NCBI GenBank assembly: GCA_004151065.3
Contig: NWUY0300104854.1
Location: 12,627 to 24,702 of the forward strand
Direction: 5' to 3'
DNA: 12,076 nt
From: Larix sibirica
Lineage: Eukaryota > Streptophyta > Pinopsida > Pinales > Pinaceae
A program made the position numbers and the translations under genes. The notes under the pieces are model-generated. The model saw nothing but the letters and a program-made list of their open reading frames with translations. It did not search any database and was not told the origin of the DNA. Position 1 is the first letter of the stretch, and the number at the start of each line of letters is the position of its first letter. This document shows positions 1 through 9,814 of this stretch, in pieces.

Positions 1-1220
1 ACACTACATACAGGAAGTTGGGGCATTAGGGTTATAAGTAAGTATTTAATCCTCTAGTTTGGTATATTGTTGAGTTGAATAGATTACAAAGAAGTGTGGG
101 ATAAGATTTATTTCTTCACATGTTATTAACACTCGGGAAAATTCTTGTATATGGTTATAGAGTCTTATCTATTGGATGGGAAGTCCTTTTGACTCGGGTT
201 GGAATCATGGAGATAATTATGTTGAGGTCAAAAGGATTATCAGGTAATTGTCAAGCCATCTTGAAGGAATGAAGTAGATAATTGAATACTTAAGTATTCA
301 TATGGAGAGGTAGGAATCCAAATAAGAAAATATGGAATCCAAGTTCAAATATTTTAACTTTGAAATATGAAAAATTGGCTAATGATTCTGAAATGCATTA
401 TAACATGATCTTGAGATTTGCATGGAGTTCTCAATCCATGCCAAACTTTCCTAATGTCTTACGTGTTCAATGAAAGACCATGTTGTAGAGGAGGACATAA
501 TGCAATAGACAACGATCGCTTTCAATGAACAACAAAAAGCTTATGGTGAACAATACCTTGAAAGAGAAGTGTCAATGGAGGAGGCCTATAGCAGGCATAC
601 ATTTGGCCTTGTTTAAATTTTCTTTATGTTGTTTACTTGTATTCTGCTTTTGGGACAATATGTCAAACAATATAGTTATAATCATAATGGAGATAAAATA
701 GACTTTGCATACAATACGTATTCTTGATGGAAAACTATTATGTTTTTGGACAACATTTGCAAAGTATTTTTGTATAAATTTTGAACACTGTATCTCTTCC
801 ATTGCATGGAGTTCCAACAACTTCTTTATAAATATAATCCATACTCATTCTTGTTAAAACAAATGGCACATGTAATCAATTGCAGTAACTATATTTTGAT
901 CTAGTTTTGTGTTTTTTCTTAGTTTAGTGCTATTAGTCAATATCTAAGTATTGCTTTCATTCTTCTCGCTACTATCAATAATTATTAAAGGTTGATCTTA
1001 TCTCCCAAAAATTACTTATAAATCAAATTTGTATATACAAACTAAATTTATTGAATTGAAATATTATTTTCTTAGTGAAAAAAACATAACAAAGTGACAT
1101 TACACATACGAAATAAGGACATGTATGCCATTCTACAAAATATATAGCCTATAAAAATATTCTTGAAGGCTCCAATTAATCATAACGGCATAATCACTAT
1201 AGTTAAATAATATGCATAGT

Positions 1221-1424
1221 CTTACTTACCATGAATATTATTTGTGACCTTTGCATTTTCCCAAGGGCTTTCCATTGCCTTATGTTAATGATTACTTACC
1301 ATGAATATTATTTGTGATCTTGGCATTTTCTCAAGAACTTCTCATTTATATTAATGATTACTTGTCATGAATATTATTTGTGACCTTTATATTTTCTTTC
1401 TCATTACCTTATGTTAATGATTAT
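1221..1424. repeat. Three-copy imperfect tandem repeat, unit 66-70 bp
   Basis: The block built around ATGAATATTATTTGTGA recurs at 1231, 1301 and 1367, giving periods of 70 and 66 bp. Each unit continues with a variant of CCTTTGCATTTTC and ends near TTAATGATTA. The copies differ by substitutions and small deletions, so the array is not very recent. It lies in non-coding DNA about 650 bp downstream of the CRTISO-like stop codon. No function is evident. Confidence 0.85.
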
Positions 1425-1740
1425 AGGTAAGTTTTTATATTTAGTTTACCAAATCCACAACCCTGTCAAAAAGAAAAGAGGTTTTAATGGATACTTTTTA
1501 GAACCCTGTCATTGCATTCGAAGGTTATCACATTGTGACAAAAAGGCTTTCTATCACTACACATAAACACAAGGCCACTATATGTTTCGATAACAATAAA
1601 GTATTTTATGCATTTATATTGACATGCTTGTGTACTAACGTTTGAGGAAATATATTATTTTGCCATTTGAAAAAGCAACCAGTGGAATTAAAGACATCTT
1701 TTGGAGCAAAATATCCACCCCGTCTACTAAAAATCACTCG

Positions 1741-1860
1741 TGCTTGATGCTTGTATACAAATATCTCTAACTGTGCTAAAAATAATTCAAACTCAATCTT
1801 TATTGATGCTTGATGCTTGTATACAAATATCTCTAACTGGGATGAAAATAATTCAAACTC
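1741..1860. repeat. Two-copy tandem repeat, period 66 bp
   Basis: The block beginning TGCTTGATGCTTGTATACAA occurs at 1741 and again at 1807. Both copies run through ATCTCTAACTG and AATAATTCAAACTC with few differences. Short open frames on both strands here are products of the duplication and are not treated as genes. The repeat lies about 220 bp past the CRTISO-like stop, so it may be in or just beyond the 3' UTR. Confidence 0.85.
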
Positions 1861-2079
1861 GTGCAAGGCTTGACTCTGAATATCCTCTCTTTCACATTCT
1901 AAAGCCTCTCAAGTACAGAGATGCCATGGTCCATTGCTGTCGCACGAATAGAGGCTAAAGTGTAACTTAGTATTTATGTTTCTTTAGAGTGAATATACAG
2001 GCAGGCGGGCTTTGAAATTCCTAAATAACATAATTGAAAAATAAATTACAGAATAGCAAGCTATTTCTTTCAATCATCA

Positions 2080-2394
2080 TCATATCCCTATGGCATCCAA
2101 AAGCCTTGTGTGCTCTGCAACAGAAACCAGAGAATTAGCCACAATGGAACCACTTGCTGCCACTGCAGGAACCCCAATGCCTGGAAATGTGGAATCCCCA
2201 CAACAGTAAAGCTGCTGAATGGGTGTCCCCTGTCCAGGGAATGACCCTTCTCCTGCACGAATTGCAGGCCCATATGTACCTCTATTCCTCCGAAGAAACC
2301 GCTGATGTGTCAATGGTGTACCGACCAACTTCACCTCACATTTGTCTCGAGAAAAACCAGGTCCCAGTACACGTTCAACAGCTCTCCACATTAC
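2080..2394 (-). CDS. CRTISO-like FAD oxidoreductase, last coding exon
   Basis: This exon encodes the C-terminal 104 residues and the TGA stop (2080-2082) of a carotenoid-isomerase-like flavoprotein. It starts after a CAG acceptor at 2395-2397 and opens V-M-W-R-A-V-E. Visible motifs are GTPLTHQRFLRRNRGTYGPA and CCGDSTFPGIGVPAVAASG, followed by the end LLDAIGI. In the CRTISO/phytoene desaturase family the GDS-x-FPG-x-GVP stretch is the C-terminal segment that helps bind FAD. The same motifs occur in Arabidopsis At1g57770, a protein of about 570 residues that I recall from memory. Plant CRTISO relatives are generally plastid proteins, but the transit peptide is not in this window. The reaction of this subfamily is not known to me; true CRTISO isomerises cis-lycopene. 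The exon is intact and shows no sign of decay. Confidence 0.93.
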   Translation of the reverse strand, partial: VMWRAVERVLGPGFSRDKCEVKLVGTPLTHQRFLRRNRGTYGPAIRAGEGSFPGQGTPIQQLYCCGDSTFPGIGVPAVAASGSIVANSLVSVAEHTRLLDAIGI

Positions 2395-3028
2395 CTGAAT
2401 AGGCAATTCAAACTGTTATATGCAAGAAATCCACATGAAATTACACACACACACAAACATCTGACTACTACTACTTGCTAGTTCACTTGGCACCATCTGT
2501 AAATTGAAAAAAAAAACAAAAAAAAACAACTTAATCTAGATTATGGTTTCCTTAAATGGGTTAGAAGACCTGGTTCTGCAAGGCACTTGAATAACCAATA
2601 CAAATAATCATATACAACAAAATTTTAATTTTTTTGGGGGTGATGGGAATTACACAAGCACTTTGACTTCAGCCAATTCATTAGGCAGATCTTTTGGTAT
2701 GACAAAACATTGATGATTCAATATAGACCATGGTTTGGATCACAATGTTAAAGCACCTGGTTTCCTAGAGATCGGCGCATCCATTTGGCAGAATGGGGTC
2801 CTGTCATAAATTATCGGCATAGGGGTTTGAACAATTATCCACCATTGGTAAAACCTACTATGTAAACTCTAGAACAAACTTAATTCCTTTTTGCAGTATT
2901 GATAAATGAATTCAAACAGTTATGCGGACCAATAGTGATGTGTGTTTGAGAAGATAAACCATGGGCAGTCCACTGTTGATGCAATATAGCTATAACGTGC
3001 CAAATGTATTGCAGATTAACTTGTTTAC
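2395..3028 (-). other. Intron between the last two CRTISO-like exons (634 bp)
   Basis: On the minus strand the donor is GAG|GTAAAC at 3028 and the acceptor is TTCAG|GTA ending at 2395. The split falls between codons. The intron contains a short CA run at about 2443-2455 and an A-rich run at about 2507-2526. On the transcribed strand the latter is a long T tract, about 110 bp from the acceptor. I see no gene within it. Confidence 0.85.
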
Positions 3029-3265
3029 CTCACAGCGCTCGGCCTTGAGTTTCTTGTATTCTGCACATCTACGATCCAATCCATCCCACAGATCATATGG
3101 CTCTAATCCAGGGGTATATGCATGAAGTACATGCTTTCCCTTAGGTGCTAAATTTGGACTTACCACACTCGGTATCGATATGAGCACAACATTTTGCTGA
3201 GCATCCACCCCTGGCTTCCAGTCATTTACAACAATATGATGTAGTTCTAGGTCCTTCGGAATATC
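3029..3265 (-). CDS. CRTISO-like FAD oxidoreductase, penultimate exon
   Basis: This exon has 79 codons in frame, from CACAG|GAT at 3265 to GAG|GTAAAC at 3029. It opens DIPKDLELHHIVVNDW and continues through NVVLISIPSVVSPNLAP, GKHVLHAYTPG and LWDGLDRRCAEYK. These blocks align in order, without gaps, to the family region between the substrate-facing middle domain and the C-terminal FAD motif. An ATG-like start within the exon (about 3208) is not a real start, because the homologous sequence continues upstream to the acceptor. Length is a multiple of three and both flanking introns are phase 0. Confidence 0.92.
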
Positions 3266-3390
3266 CTGTGATGAGAAACAATAGTAAATGTTTACTTAGC
3301 GTGTAAATGTAAAATTCTGCAAGGATTGATATAGTAGTGTTCATAGAAGATGGTCTGATTAATGCATTTTTGTTAAAAACTGTAAAACTA

Positions 3391-5030
3391 TGTAATACCC
3401 CGTTTTTGACATCTGAAATGTATTCGATCAGATTATGTATAATTTGTAAATGCATGATTATAATGACAGGAGTCAAAACATGAGCTTAGATAAATGATTC
3501 TGTGTAAATGATGTAAAAGTGCTAGTATGGATCTTAGTGTGGAGCTCAAGGCCAAGGCCCGACTAGTGAATGGCGAAGCATGTACATGATTTAAATATAC
3601 TTCTATGGACCATGATAGGCTTGCCACAACAAATGCAAGCTATGTTAATATTATTGCTGAGTTGGTCCAAGATGGCCATGGAGAGCATGAGAAGGGGCCA
3701 TGATTCAACCAAAGGGGAAGATGAAAGGGGGGCCATCGGAAAGTAAATCCTCTATTGCCAAGTGTCAGTATACGAACTCATATCTTTTTCCATCATATGC
3801 CTTACATGAGTTGTCAACATCCATTGACTTAGAAACCCAAACATTGAATGCATGTAGAGGTTGGTGGGGAAGCGTATTCATGCAGTTCTTGAAGCATGGG
3901 CTGAGACTTGAGTACAATCATTATAGGGAAGTCTAAGAGTACTTCATTTCTCTTGTCAAAAGGAATGTCAATCATTATTTCCCTCAAATTTCTCATTTCC
4001 CTTCACTCCATTCATACTATCTTTGTCATGACTTCTCATGCTGTGTTCTCCTTGCTAACCATGAACCAGTCTGAAAATTGACGAAAATCAGCAAGATGAA
4101 GAGAAAATTGCAAATCTTGGATGAGAGATACATGTCTATAAGAGAGCATAGATGTTGGGCAAGTTTGGAATCCTTCACTCACTGTGTATTTTCTATTCCT
4201 TGGAAGCTTGAAAGCCAAGTGTTATTTTGCAGGCTAATCCCAGAAGGCATTCAGCAGATTGGACTCTTGCTACCTACACTAAAGAACAATGGAAGGGAAG
4301 AATACCCTGAGGACTTTTAAGCAAAGAGAGGGATGATTTTCCTTGTGTTGTGTGGGACAGTGGACAAGAGTGACATGGTTGTTTGATGGCTGGATGAGAT
4401 GCTTGGAAGTGTTCTGTAAAGAGTAGGAAGCATGTAGATTGGCTCCTTCACCTTAGTGGCCTCATAGCCTAGCTTAGGGTTGGTATCTGCACTGGATGCT
4501 TACAATTGGGTGGAAAATTGCTTGTACATAGGCAGTTTCTTGGACTATCTTCTCTTAAAAGATAAGTGTCTTACTCTGATTTTATTTCTACCTTTACTAG
4601 TTTTGAGGAAGAGGATATAAATTCCCTAGTATATACCTTTACAATATTTTGATTTGATGTAAATGTTTTTTCTGTATATATATGACATATTTCTCAGAAG
4701 AAAAGATAAGTATTATGTCTTTGCTTATGATTCTTCATATTAATGTTATTTTCTATTATGGAAATGCATGAAATTGCATGTCATGTGTTTATTATTATTA
4801 ACTCTGAAAATGGGCACTATGCTGCCATGGAATCTGTTAAAATCCATGCTTGTTTAATTCCACTGCAACTTATTATTTTGTATCGTGCATGCATTTACTT
4901 AATTATGGGCCTCCCTCGTAGACTTTCTCTATTGGGATTATGGAGATATGGTCTTTGAGGTCTGGAATTTTGATGCCCCGTTTAGTGGCTACCCATCCCA
5001 TGGCTGGGAGTGCTAGGCAAGGACTCCACA
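3391..5030 (+). mobile_element. Possible solo LTR or LTR-retrotransposon fragment
   Basis: The segment starts with TGTAATACCCCGTTTTTGAC, and TG followed by a C-rich run is a common start for plant LTRs. It contains a TATA-like GATATAAATTCCC at about 4613 and can be read to end near GGACTCCACA at 5030, a CA end. I found no exact 5 bp target-site duplication next to these ends. There is no primer-binding site, gag or pol motif, so it would be a solo or truncated LTR. The ends, the right one especially, are estimates. It could equally be unrelated intron sequence. Confidence 0.3.
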
Positions 5031-5487
5031 AACCAACACTACATAAAAGTAAACAAAATCTTGAAATCAGGATAAGATCGACAAAATTCATAGTTCCTTC
5101 CAGGAATAGGACATACCTGCCCCAGCTGAATCTTCAATCTTGTCTCAAGTCTAGCCAACCCAAAGAATCGAGTAGAGATTTGTCTCTTAATATGTTCACT
5201 AGTATGCCCAAAATCTTTTATCATGTTCGGAGTCCCTGTGATCAACTTTCTTGATATCTTTAAGCTTGTCATTAATTCTCACGTCTCTCTTCAATTATTG
5301 GTTTGTTTATCAGTAAAGCATGACGGCTGGTTATGGCTTGTAAATGCATCCATTAGTTCTGAAGCTGTTTGTTAAGGCAAACTTGGATTCACACAAAGCT
5401 GCACAAAAGAATCCCTCCTTTCATGCTAAAATCTAAATCTTCACCTTGTGCGACTAGACATTACAGATAATGTATATTAGAAGCATT

Positions 5488-5679
5488 GTTACTTGGAAAT
5501 GTATTCCTGACCTGTGAAGCATTTTTACCGACAGTTCCAAAAATAAAATACTCGGGGATCTGTTAAAGAATGAGCATGTAACCTTCACAGTTGCTTGGGA
5601 TTGTATTCCTAACCTATGAAGTTTGAATCCATTTATACAACATTTCCAAGAAATGAATTCTTGGGAACCTGTTAAGGAA
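5488..5679. repeat. Degenerate two-copy tandem repeat, period about 102 bp
   Basis: Copy one (about 5488-5570) and copy two (about 5590-5679) share the order TTGCTTGG/TTACTTGG, then TGTATTCCT, ACCT-TGAAG, TTCCAA, and finally CTGTTAA-GAA. They differ by many substitutions and small indels, so the duplication is old. It lies in the long CRTISO-like intron. Confidence 0.65.
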
Positions 5680-5838
5680 CTCAACCTTTTCTAGGATTCC
5701 ATGTCCTTAGATGCAACAAATCTCATGTGAGATCAACTGTGTTGATTTTCATTACACCCTTGCAAGTTCTTCTACAGCATTTCAACAGCTACAAAAAAGT
5801 TTTTCTTCACCTTTATAGTAACATGGCATTCCTCTCAT

Positions 5839-5879
5839 GTTCCTTGAACATTATATCAGAAGTTGTTCCTTGAACATTA
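5839..5879. repeat. Short direct repeat GTTCCTTGAACATTA, period 26 bp
   Basis: The 15 bp block GTTCCTTGAACATTA occurs exactly at 5839-5853 and 5865-5879, in the same long intron. TTCCTTGAACATT also resembles the blocks of the larger degenerate repeat about 200 bp away. No function is evident. Confidence 0.7.
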
Positions 5880-6313
5880 AGCATTTTTACAAATGATAAT
5901 TTGGGAACATTCTCAAGTTCAGAATGTCTATTTTGGCAATAACTACGAAAACCATTAAGAAAAAAGGAAGGAGACTGCTTACTCTTTAGTCTCATTATTG
6001 AACAGGTACTCATATAAACTTCGTGACAGTAAACAACCTATGTGCAATATCAACAATGACAGAGAATATTCCAAGAACTACCCTTTTACTAACTTTCGTA
6101 TGTTTTGAAGCTTTTATTTGGGGATTTTGAGATATCAAATTGTCTGAACACTGATTTGTGTAGGATGTCAGCAAAACTGGCATATTTGGCATTGTCTCCT
6201 TTAAGTCTAACTGACCTTTTCGGGCTTCCTCGTGGAGGATATTAAAGCAGTAAATAATCCAGATTTAAAGGAAACTAAATTAAATCAGATCAATTAGGAA
6301 AAGTCATGTTTAC

Positions 6314-6472
6314 CATTGCATCGAAACCAAGGTGGAGATGCATGAAAGAATCACATTGGGGTGTCTTTTGCACTTTTTCCTCATAGGTATTCGGCAATGC
6401 AGCTGCAGGTAGCAATTTCATGGTGTCCCACATTGATGCATTACTGACGACAGCCTTCTTTGCTTTTATAAA
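6314..6472 (-). CDS. CRTISO-like FAD oxidoreductase, internal exon (53 codons)
   Basis: The exon begins after TTGCAG at 6473 with F-I-K-A-K-K and ends GFDAM at the donor GTAAAC. The blocks KAVVSNASMWDTMKLLP and TPQCDSFMHLHLGFDA are hallmark conserved stretches of this CRTISO-like subfamily. The V-S-N-A motif is the typical continuation after the FAD-linked beta strand that ends in 'ARKAVV' in relatives. The open frame runs past the donor into the intron for a few codons (V-N-M-T-F), but the homology stops exactly at the GT. Both flanking introns are phase 0. Confidence 0.92.
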
Positions 6473-6578
6473 CTGCAACAAAAGCATAAAAACAGATGCT
6501 ATAATATTGAATGGTTACATGATTCTCCAATATGGAGAACGTAGTATATGTCATCTCTCAACAATGTCACCCACTTAC
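6473..6578 (-). other. Short intron (106 bp) of the CRTISO-like gene
   Basis: The donor CTT|GTAAGT at 6578 and the acceptor TTGCAG ending at 6473 define a 106 bp intron, a typical minimal plant size. The split codons are L | F, phase 0. Confidence 0.9.
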
Positions 6579-6770
6579 AAGCCCACTTTTCAGCTTGACT
6601 CCAACAGCTCGACCACCTTCAATGACAATCTCTTCAACATGAGACCCCAGGGAAAGCCTTCCTCCAAATTTTTCCATTCCTCGAACCAGAGCATTGACTA
6701 TTGCTCCAGAACCATGAAGAGGGTATTCAAGAACAGAACCTGGCTTATACCATTCTGCAAACATATATAC
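6579..6770 (-). CDS. CRTISO-like FAD oxidoreductase, internal exon (64 codons)
   Basis: The exon starts after TTCCAG at 6771 with V-Y-M-F-A-E-W-Y-K-P-G and ends K-S-G-L at donor GTAAGT. It carries LEYPLHGSGAIVNALVRG and FGGRLSLGSHVEEIVIEGGR. In FAD-dependent CRTISO and amine-oxidase-like enzymes the run 'GG-x-L-x-x-x-x-x-V-x-x-I-x-x-x-x-G-x-A-x-G-V' forms part of the FAD-binding fold. Length is 192 bp, a multiple of three, and the joins on both sides preserve frame and homology. The internal M used by a naive frame call is not the start. Confidence 0.93.
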
Positions 6771-7238
6771 CTGGAAAGGGAAAAGTAGAATTGCTGCGTG
6801 AGATGAAATAAATATAGCAAATCAGAGATGAATACTACCGGAGAGATTTGGAAAGATGGATACTTGCCAAGGAGAATCAAACCAAAAATATGAGAAAAGA
6901 AACAATAAAGACTAAACCACTGTCCTCTGAAAATTAATTGCTTTTAAGTTTTGTGCTTCCTTTTGCTTTTCAACATGATGTGAAAAAAAATTCAATTTAA
7001 AGCACAGGAGAATATATTCTAGATCAAACCAAAAATATGAGAAAAGAAACAATAAAGACTAAACCACTGTCCTCTGAAAATTAATTGCTTTTAAGTTTTG
7101 TGTTTCCTTTTGCTTTTCAACATGATGTCACAAAAAAAAATCAATTTAAAGCACAGGGAAAGATATTCTAGGGACAGGGGGTGTGCAGAGACCAATTGGC
7201 ATTGTATAAAATTAAAGACAAGTGACTTAAGAACTTAC
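6771..7238 (-). other. Intron of the CRTISO-like gene (468 bp) with a tandem duplication
   Basis: The donor ATT|GTAAGT at 7238 and acceptor TTCCAG ending at 6771 bound this intron, phase 0. About 300 of its 468 bases are two copies of one 147 bp unit (6876-7171), so the intron was about 320 bp before the duplication. Confidence 0.88.
6876..7171. repeat. Near-identical tandem duplication, unit about 147 bp
   Basis: Copy one (6876-7022) and copy two (7023-7171) both begin ATCAAACCAAAAATATGAG and end near ATATTCTAG. The first ~90 bases are identical. Differences are a C/T in GTGCTTCC versus GTGTTTCC, a changed A-run after CATGATGT, and a few bases near the end. The closeness of the copies suggests a recent event inside the intron. 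Confidence 0.95.
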
Positions 7239-7526
7239 AATTTCTGCCGCAAGTGTGCCATCGGCTTTTAATCCCGAAAGCAAAAAACAAAGTAGATCCA
7301 ACCAATTACGTATAAATGGATCTTTCAAATCCAAGGAGTCGATAATCTCTGAGAAAGGCCGAAGCAGCTTGGTTGCAGAAAGTGCTCCTTGAGGTCCCAT
7401 CTTGATGAAAGAATCCAGGAGAGAAGGTGCATAACGCGCTACTGCAGTCAAGAGAACACCCCAATCTCCTCGAATAGCTGCAGGTGGAAGGGCCATTGCA
7501 GCAGATGATAGTGGGAGAACTGTATC
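7239..7526 (-). CDS. CRTISO-like FAD oxidoreductase, first exon present in the window (96 codons)
   Basis: The exon opens after TTTTGCAG with D-T-V-L-P-L-S-S-A-A-M-A-L-P-P and ends L-A-A-E-I at donor GTAAGT. Conserved blocks are ARYAPSLLDSFIKMGPQGAL, TKLLRPFSEIIDSLDLKDPF and IRNWLDLLCFLLSGLK. In Arabidopsis At1g57770, as I recall it, the matching 'ILPLSSAAMALPP' sits near residue 175-180. About 175 N-terminal residues are therefore missing here, including the plastid transit peptide, the GxGxxG dinucleotide-binding motif and the GGAAHSF and DSGPSLF blocks. The sequence just upstream of the acceptor (I-A-I-I-L-Q) does not continue the homology, so the acceptor is real. No further exon is found before 9815. 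With the four downstream exons it encodes 396 residues. Confidence 0.92.
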
Positions 7527-8631
7527 CTGCAAAATAATTGCAATTTCGCTTCATATAAGTCCAAAGAAAACATGAACCATACAAATTAAAATAACAAATA
7601 ACTTGGCTGACGTTATGTAAATACTTTCTTAGAGAGGACGTGAAGACTTTACAGTGCAAGCTGATTAATAATGTCAAATTTAGTCATTACATCGAAATGG
7701 AGGACCGCGTCAAAGGAGACTGCCAGATTAAAAGCTGGATTCATAACTCACCTGCTCTTTCTGTACCTAGTCATTTGTCTTGAATCTTGATGATTAATTT
7801 TTTTTTTCTGCCAGTTATTCTCACTGCAAATGAACTTAAGTGGTTTTGGAAGTCAGGTAAATAAGATCTTGCAATAAAAATCAAATATTCTCTGCGGTCA
7901 GGTAAGCATTTGTAGAATCCAATACCGTGTGTACATATGTCTGAGGTGATGGCACTAAGCCACACATCATTTCTTTCAGAAAGTCTTCCTATTGTCTAGT
8001 TAAAGTTAATCTATCAACTGTAACAGTCAGTAGGCATTAGCATTTGTGACGAGAATGTAGAAAGGATCGTTGCCGAGACCATGGTAGGTTATTTCTGCAA
8101 AAGGCCTCCTCGTTTAGATTGCATGATAGTAATATACTATGGACATGGAGATTCCTTGATTGAGAGTCCTTAATATTCAACCGAAAAGGTTTTTCCAGTT
8201 TACTGTTTGACCATGTGATGAGGTGGCCATGATTTAAAGTCCTTAGCAATAGCACACCATGTATTTAGGAAGATCTCCCAATTTTGGATAGTTACACACT
8301 GAAAATCTCTGCAATGTGAGATCAGATATTCTCCACAAGATAGCCCACATGGTAAGAATTTAACCAACAAGCCGAAGGTGAATTTAATAGTGTTTCACTT
8401 ATAATTTGCATAACCAATACAAAATAAATTCTAGTAACTTGTAGCATCATCAATATTACAAAACAGAATGCAGAGTTCAGACACAGAAAATATGATATCA
8501 TTCAACTCCATATTATAGCTTAACTTGATTACAAAAACAATTACATAAACTCACTGATACTTTGCATATGAAAGACTGTGTTCGGGCATACCAAGCAAGA
8601 TCCTGTAGTAAACAGTATTTGTTTATTATGA

Positions 8632-8653
8632 TTGACAGAAATATTTCTGTCAA
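8632..8653. repeat. 22 bp perfect palindrome
   Basis: The half-site TTGACAGAAAT is followed immediately by its exact reverse complement, with no spacer. It lies in an AT-rich stretch next to ATATAT runs. It could be a hairpin, a dimeric protein site or chance; nothing in the context decides. Confidence 0.9.
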
Positions 8654-8798
8654 AAAATATATAAGAATATATATAATAATGTTTGATTGATAAGAATGAA
8701 ATATGATTACAATGAGCTTTGTGATAGTATATTTATACACATTGATTGATCACAAGGTGAAGGGTATGTGTCCTTTGACCTTTCATTAACCTAATTAT

Positions 8799-8821
8799 AT
8801 TATTATTATTATTATTATTAT
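8799..8821. repeat. (ATT)7 microsatellite
   Basis: Seven uninterrupted ATT units plus a partial unit are visible, flanked by AATTATAT and AAAATAATT. A simple trinucleotide repeat in non-coding DNA, likely variable in length between individuals. Confidence 0.95.
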
Positions 8822-9814
8822 AAAATAATTTAGAGTTATGATGCATAGGTATGGGCTAATAAGATAAGAGGATGATTCTATATGTTTTTCTATTCTGAGG
8901 GGTTTTCCGTTATTTGTTTATGTATAGGACAAAAAGAGAACTCTTAGTGGGGAGCCTTAGTCTTGATATTGCACATGGCTTATTCATGAAGCCCAAGCTC
9001 CCAGAATTTGACCTGGTATTGACTATAATTCCAAATAAAGTTAAGCTTCTTAATATTTTCTTAGACTTATGGCACTCATACATTGTGAAAATGATTGGCA
9101 GTGCAAATGGGAGACTTGTTTTGTCGAAGGTCGATCACTGTCCACTTAATACTTATTTGCCTGGAGAAGTGATTATGCAATTTGGTGCCATTAAATGAAG
9201 GCATGAATCAGATAATGAGAGTATTAGTTTCTAATGCAGATTCTGGAATATAGAATCCAGCATCGGTTTGTAGTAAACTTACATACTTTAAAAGCACTAA
9301 AAGTAAAAGATAAAGATATTGAAAGTGTAAAACATCAGAATAGACACATGTAGATAAGGATCAGGAGGGCTTGCTGATTAAGAAATTCAGAGCAAGATGA
9401 AGTAGGAAAATATTTTAGAGAATGAAGAAGGTAGCTAATTAATAGCAAAGGGTAGGATAAAGTTTTAAGGAAAAGGTCAGTTGGGAAATAAGAATGTCAA
9501 ATTGCCATAAATTCAAAGTTACAAGTCGAAAGGAAAAAATTGGTGGAACTTCAAATGTTTCAGCTAAGAAGACCGAATGAATCCAAGTATCAAGCAAAAG
9601 AAGAGGAAAAGTGTTGCAATAACAAACGGTAGGAAAATTGATCCAGTCAAAAATAGTTGATAATTTAGACATTAAATAAATTTGTGTACTTTGAATGAAA
9701 GAAAACCTGTGAGAAGACTTAAATCTGAAAGATATTCTGTTCTAAAAATAGTTATTTATAAGCCCATCAGTTTACCACATGCAGAAATAGGAAATTAGAG
9801 AAATAGCAGAATAC

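Larger units (their letters stand above)
1..2079. other. AT-rich downstream DNA and 3' UTR of the CRTISO-like gene
   Basis: I see no supportable gene here; the open frames are short and look like chance. The right edge just below 2080 must hold the minus-strand 3' UTR of the CRTISO-like gene. No AATAAA lies in the first 250 bases after the stop. The only exact copy I noticed on the minus strand is at about 1799-1804, inside a tandem repeat, and I do not rely on it. Two small tandem repeats (about 1221-1424 and 1741-1860) are listed separately. The rest is simple AT-rich sequence with no visible transposon ends. Confidence 0.5.
3266..6313 (-). other. Long intron of the CRTISO-like gene (3048 bp)
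   Basis: The donor on the minus strand is ATG|GTAAAC at 6313 and the acceptor is CACAG at 3266-3268. The codons on either side (A-M | D-I) join in frame. The intron is much longer than the other three in the window. It holds an LTR-like segment (about 3391-5030) and degenerate tandem repeats at 5488-5679 and 5839-5879. No conserved exon is visible inside it. Several open frames of 60-120 codons on both strands have no family signature and are treated as chance or transposon debris. Confidence 0.85.
7527..9814. other. Gene-free stretch between the two partial genes
   Basis: I searched the minus strand here for the missing N-terminal CRTISO blocks (GSGIGGL, GGAAHSF, DSGPSLF, GPTDF) and for the continuation of the MBD domain expected after R-N-Y-I (P-x-G-x-x-F, SCKE). 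I recognised none. The region holds a 22 bp perfect palindrome, an (ATT)n run and purine-rich sequence at about 9190-9660. A plus-strand open frame of 94 codons at 8914-9198 has no family signature I know. If either gene continues here, its exons are too short or diverged for me to see. Confidence 0.6.

Noticed and set aside
2154-2402. 82-codon plus-strand frame opposite the last CRTISO-like exon
   Set aside because: It is the antisense shadow of the strongly conserved minus-strand exon.
4940-5272. Overlapping open frames on both strands at the right end of the LTR-like segment (104 and 77 codons)
   Set aside because: Neither shows a known domain. They lie in an intron next to probable repeat sequence and most likely reflect transposon remnants or chance.
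7306-7677. 123-codon minus-strand open frame overlapping the first CRTISO-like exon
   Set aside because: It is in another frame than the conserved ARYAPSLL and TKLLRPF blocks and crosses a good splice acceptor.
7675-7770. Short minus-strand ORF of 31 codons (MNPAFNLAVSFDAVL...) near donor- and acceptor-like sites
   Set aside because: It looks protein-like, but it does not match either missing gene half, has a stop just upstream and is too short to support. Possibly transposon debris.
8513-8760. Copia-like LTR on the minus strand (TATAAATA, then a run ending TCAATCAAACA)
   Set aside because: The composition is suggestive, but I could not find convincing paired ends or a target-site duplication.
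8914-9198. 94-codon plus-strand open frame
   Set aside because: No recognisable domain, no splice or codon evidence, and the length is within chance for AT-rich DNA.
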